In this document: piece by piece, positions 7,086 through 8,250 of the stretch | Layout: each line of letters opens with the position of its first letter | How positions within the stretch are numbered: the stretch's first letter is position 1 | DNA from: CBFCZU01 sp965602635 | Lineage (GTDB): Bacteria > Planctomycetota > Phycisphaerae > SM23-33 | Direction of reading: 5' to 3' | DNA length: 8,250 bases | Assembly: GCA_965602635.1 (NCBI GenBank) | Contig: CBFCZU010000191.1 | Coordinates: 1-8,250, forward strand | Position numbers and translations under genes: made by a program | The notes under the pieces: model-generated | Told to the model about the DNA's origin: nothing | The model's input: only the letters and a program-made list of their open reading frames with translations | The model's database searches: none

Positions 7086-7114
7086 TTGCCATGGCATAAA
7101 GTACTTTGTATGAT
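7086..7114 (+). promoter_or_regulatory. Sigma70-type promoter of the membrane protein/regulator operon
   Basis: TTGCCA (7086-7091), a 17-base spacer and TATGAT (7109-7114). Four of six -35 and five of six -10 bases match consensus, and the upstream bases are A/T-rich. Predicted start near 7121, leader about 32 bases to the ATG at 7153. Confidence 0.7.
7087..7107. promoter_or_regulatory. Two adjacent 10-bp palindromes, probable operator
   Basis: TGCCATGGCA (7087-7096) overlaps the -35 and AAAGTACTTT (7098-7107) fills the spacer. Both are perfect palindromes, separated by one base, with centres 11 bp apart (about one helical turn). A protein bound here would block RNA polymerase. The winged-helix regulator encoded at 7956 is the obvious candidate, implying autoregulation. 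That link is inferred. Confidence 0.5.
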
Positions 7115-7152
7115 AAAGTCATCTCGGACAGCCAGATTACAGGAGAACAACC

Positions 7153-7764
7153 ATGGATCGAGACAGGGCGGCTGAGGAACTCAAGGCTTTGCGGCAGTTG
7201 ATGGAGCGCCCCATTCGGTTCTCGACCATGAGCGGGCTGTCGGGCGTACTTGCGGGGGCTGCGGCCCTGGCCGGCTGCACCGTGGGCGGGTACTTCAGCG
7301 GCCACTATTCCGGGCGCGGGGCATTGGGCGCTCACATGCTGATCTGGGCGGGCGTGTTTCTGACGGCCTTAGTCGCCACGGTTGTGCTGACGCGCCTGAG
7401 GGAGATCCGCAAGGGCATGCCGCTGTGGTCAAAGATCAAGGAGCGTATCTTGCTGATAATCCTGCCCATGTTTGTGGCCGCTGCGGGCCTGACGGGAATC
7501 CTGGTGGCCCGCGAGCTGGGCCAACCAGGCCCCGAGCAGTGGGGCCTGATCCCGGCGATCTGGATGGTCCTGTACGGGCTGGCGCTGTGGCAACTGGGCG
7601 AGTTCTCGCCTCTGGAGGTTCGCCTGCTGGGGGCGGCGTTCCTGGGCGGGGGGCTGGTGTCGGCGGCTTTGGGGCAGCAAAGCCCCTACTGGTCGCTTGG
7701 GGTGGCCTTCGGCGGACTCCACATCGTGTATGGCGTGGTCGTTTGGATCCGCCACGGCGGATGA
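7153..7764 (+). CDS. Six-helix integral membrane protein (regulator-linked conserved family, function unknown)
   Basis: 203 residues, start ATG at 7153 with AGGAG seven bases upstream. A charged amphipathic N-terminus (RAAEELKALRQLMERPIRF, about 5-23) leads into six hydrophobic segments near 27-47, 61-81, 99-119, 131-149, 155-173 and 178-197. The sequence ends in FGGLHIVYG (186-194) and a short WIRHGG tail. From memory, the MERxxRF...SGLSGV opening and the FGGLHIVxG end recur in a family of uncharacterised membrane proteins encoded beside small winged-helix regulators in Bacteroidota and Acidobacteriota; I could not check this. No catalytic motif. It is the first gene of an operon with the 52-aa peptide (8-base gap) and the regulator, under a promoter carrying palindromes. 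Inferred role: envelope-associated component whose level the regulator controls. Transport or sensing are both possible. Confidence 0.85.
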   Translation: MDRDRAAEELKALRQLMERPIRFSTMSGLSGVLAGAAALAGCTVGGYFSGHYSGRGALGAHMLIWAGVFLTALVATVVLTRLREIRKGMPLWSKIKERILLIILPMFVAAAGLTGILVARELGQPGPEQWGLIPAIWMVLYGLALWQLGEFSPLEVRLLGAAFLGGGLVSAALGQQSPYWSLGVAFGGLHIVYGVVVWIRHGG

Positions 7765-7772
7765 GGTGACGT

Positions 7773-7931
7773 ATGCAGCTTGGCAAGAGTGTCTCGGTCC
7801 TGGGAGGCACGGCATTCCGCATTCTCTGGCTGGTGGTGCTGGCTCTGAGCACGGTCGTTCGCAGGCGATGCAGGCACTGGCTGGTGGACCGCTGCCCCTG
7901 GGACGGCTGGCATAACAGCCCGCCGTGCTAA
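7773..7931 (+). CDS. Small single-helix membrane peptide with Cys-rich tail
   Basis: 52 codons plus TAA, ATG at 7773 preceded by GAGGTGA with a three-base gap, a very good ribosome site, eight bases after the upstream stop. About 83% of third codon positions are G or C, as in neighbouring genes. Residues 14-29 (FRILWLVVLALSTVV) form one membrane segment. The basic RRRCRH that follows predicts N-out/C-in orientation. Cys33, Cys41 and the terminal Cys52, with two Trp and two His, make a tail that could bind metal or form disulfides. No family recognised. The same frame, after TAA and eight codons, reaches the GTG of the regulator, so a fused or readthrough form is conceivable but unsupported. 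Position between a membrane protein and its regulator suggests an accessory subunit or small modulator. Confidence 0.6.
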   Translation: MQLGKSVSVLGGTAFRILWLVVLALSTVVRRRCRHWLVDRCPWDGWHNSPPC

Positions 7932-7955
7932 TCCCGCAGGCGGAAGAGGACCCGC

Positions 7956-8250
7956 GTGGCCAAAGAGAGCATCCACAACCTGATCGACGAGACGATCCAC
8001 CAGAGGACCCGCTTGGCTATCCTGGCCACGCTGATGGGCATCGAGTCGCTGGAGTTCAACGAGCTCAAGCGGGAGCTGAATCTCACGGACGGGAACCTTT
8101 CGGCGCATGCCTCGGCACTGGAACGGGCGGGGCACATCCGGATCACCAAGAGCTTTCGCGGGAAGAAGCCCCTTACCGAGCTCTCCATGACGGCCAAGGG
8201 GAGAAAGGCCGTCGAGAACTACGTCAACATGCTCCAGAAGATCCTGGACA
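7956..8250 (+). CDS. Winged-helix transcriptional regulator (HTH_34/ArsR-like), 3' end beyond window
   Basis: 98 residues are visible. The GTG start at 7956 has AAGAGGA five to six bases upstream and lies 24 bases after the small ORF. Helices run through about 3-27 and 33-42; TDGNLSAHASALERAGHI (44-61) is the recognition helix. The RITKSFRGKKP segment (62-72) is the wing, and a further helix follows (80-98). The 'LTDGNLSxHxxxLExAGxI' signature and the small size fit the winged-helix family annotated HTH_34 or the related ArsR/MarR-like regulators. Known: such proteins usually dimerise on palindromes. Inferred: it represses its own operon through the twin palindromes at 7087-7107. No metal-binding Cys cluster is visible, so a metal sensor is not indicated. 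The 3' end and any effector domain are not in the window. Confidence 0.85.
   Translation, partial: MAKESIHNLIDETIHQRTRLAILATLMGIESLEFNELKRELNLTDGNLSAHASALERAGHIRITKSFRGKKPLTELSMTAKGRKAVENYVNMLQKILD

Larger units (their letters stand above)
6790..7152. other. 363-base divergent control region without a gene
   Basis: No credible coding frame. It contains, left to right: the TPR gene's ribosome site and leader hairpin, its promoter (6839-6867), a nested stem-loop (6913-6948), a 6-bp inverted repeat GGTAAG/CTTACC (6963-6968 and 6995-7000), a small hairpin with CGCGG/CCGCG arms (7000-7017), an A/T-rich stretch (about 7064-7085) just before the plus promoter that could act as an UP-like element, then the promoter and operator palindromes of the membrane protein operon (7086-7114) and its ribosome site (AGGAG seven bases before 7153). 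Confidence 0.7.

Noticed and set aside
4828..7113. 761-codon open frame on the plus strand, antisense to the TPR gene
   Set aside because: Mirror frame produced by GC-rich third positions. Its product lacks a signal peptide, repeats or a ribosome site, while the minus-strand frame has all three.

Overview
The window is GC-rich with strongly GC-biased third codon positions. It carries three transcription units of ordinary bacterial accessory character. A large secreted GH123/DUF4091-like protein, an exported TPR protein with a PDZ-like tail, and a six-helix membrane protein paired with a winged-helix regulator together suggest a Planctomycetota or similar environmental bacterium. That assignment rests on gene content only; there is no rRNA or other phylogenetic marker here.

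Layout. (1) 1-2229, minus strand: 5' portion (743 codons, open at the window edge) of a secreted glycoside-hydrolase-like protein. (2) 2230-2452: divergent spacer with a candidate minus-strand promoter and two short hairpins. (3) 2453-3313, plus: four-helix membrane protein of unknown function. (4) 3314-3484: convergent spacer with a tRNA 3'-half remnant that runs exactly to the stop codon of the next gene. (5) 6789-3485, minus: two-gene operon. The first gene encodes an exported TPR/PDZ-like protein and the second an exported coiled-coil protein; they overlap by four bases (ATGA), with a strong Shine-Dalgarno inside the end of the first. (6) 6790-7152: 363-base divergent control region holding two well-formed sigma70-type promoters (both TTGCCA with a 17-base spacer) and a long nested stem-loop. 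(7) 7153-8250, plus: a three-gene operon of a six-helix membrane protein, a previously easy-to-miss 52-aa Cys-containing single-helix peptide, and a winged-helix regulator that runs off the end.

How the parts may work together. The TPR/PDZ and coiled-coil proteins are probably made in a fixed ratio in the same envelope compartment and may bind each other. The third operon looks self-contained: two adjacent 10-bp palindromes, centred 11 bp apart, sit on the -35 and in the spacer of its promoter. They are natural operator candidates for the regulator encoded two genes downstream. The best candidates for something undescribed are this membrane protein/small peptide/regulator operon and the coupled TPR-PDZ/coiled-coil pair. 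No complete defence, CRISPR or transposon system is visible.
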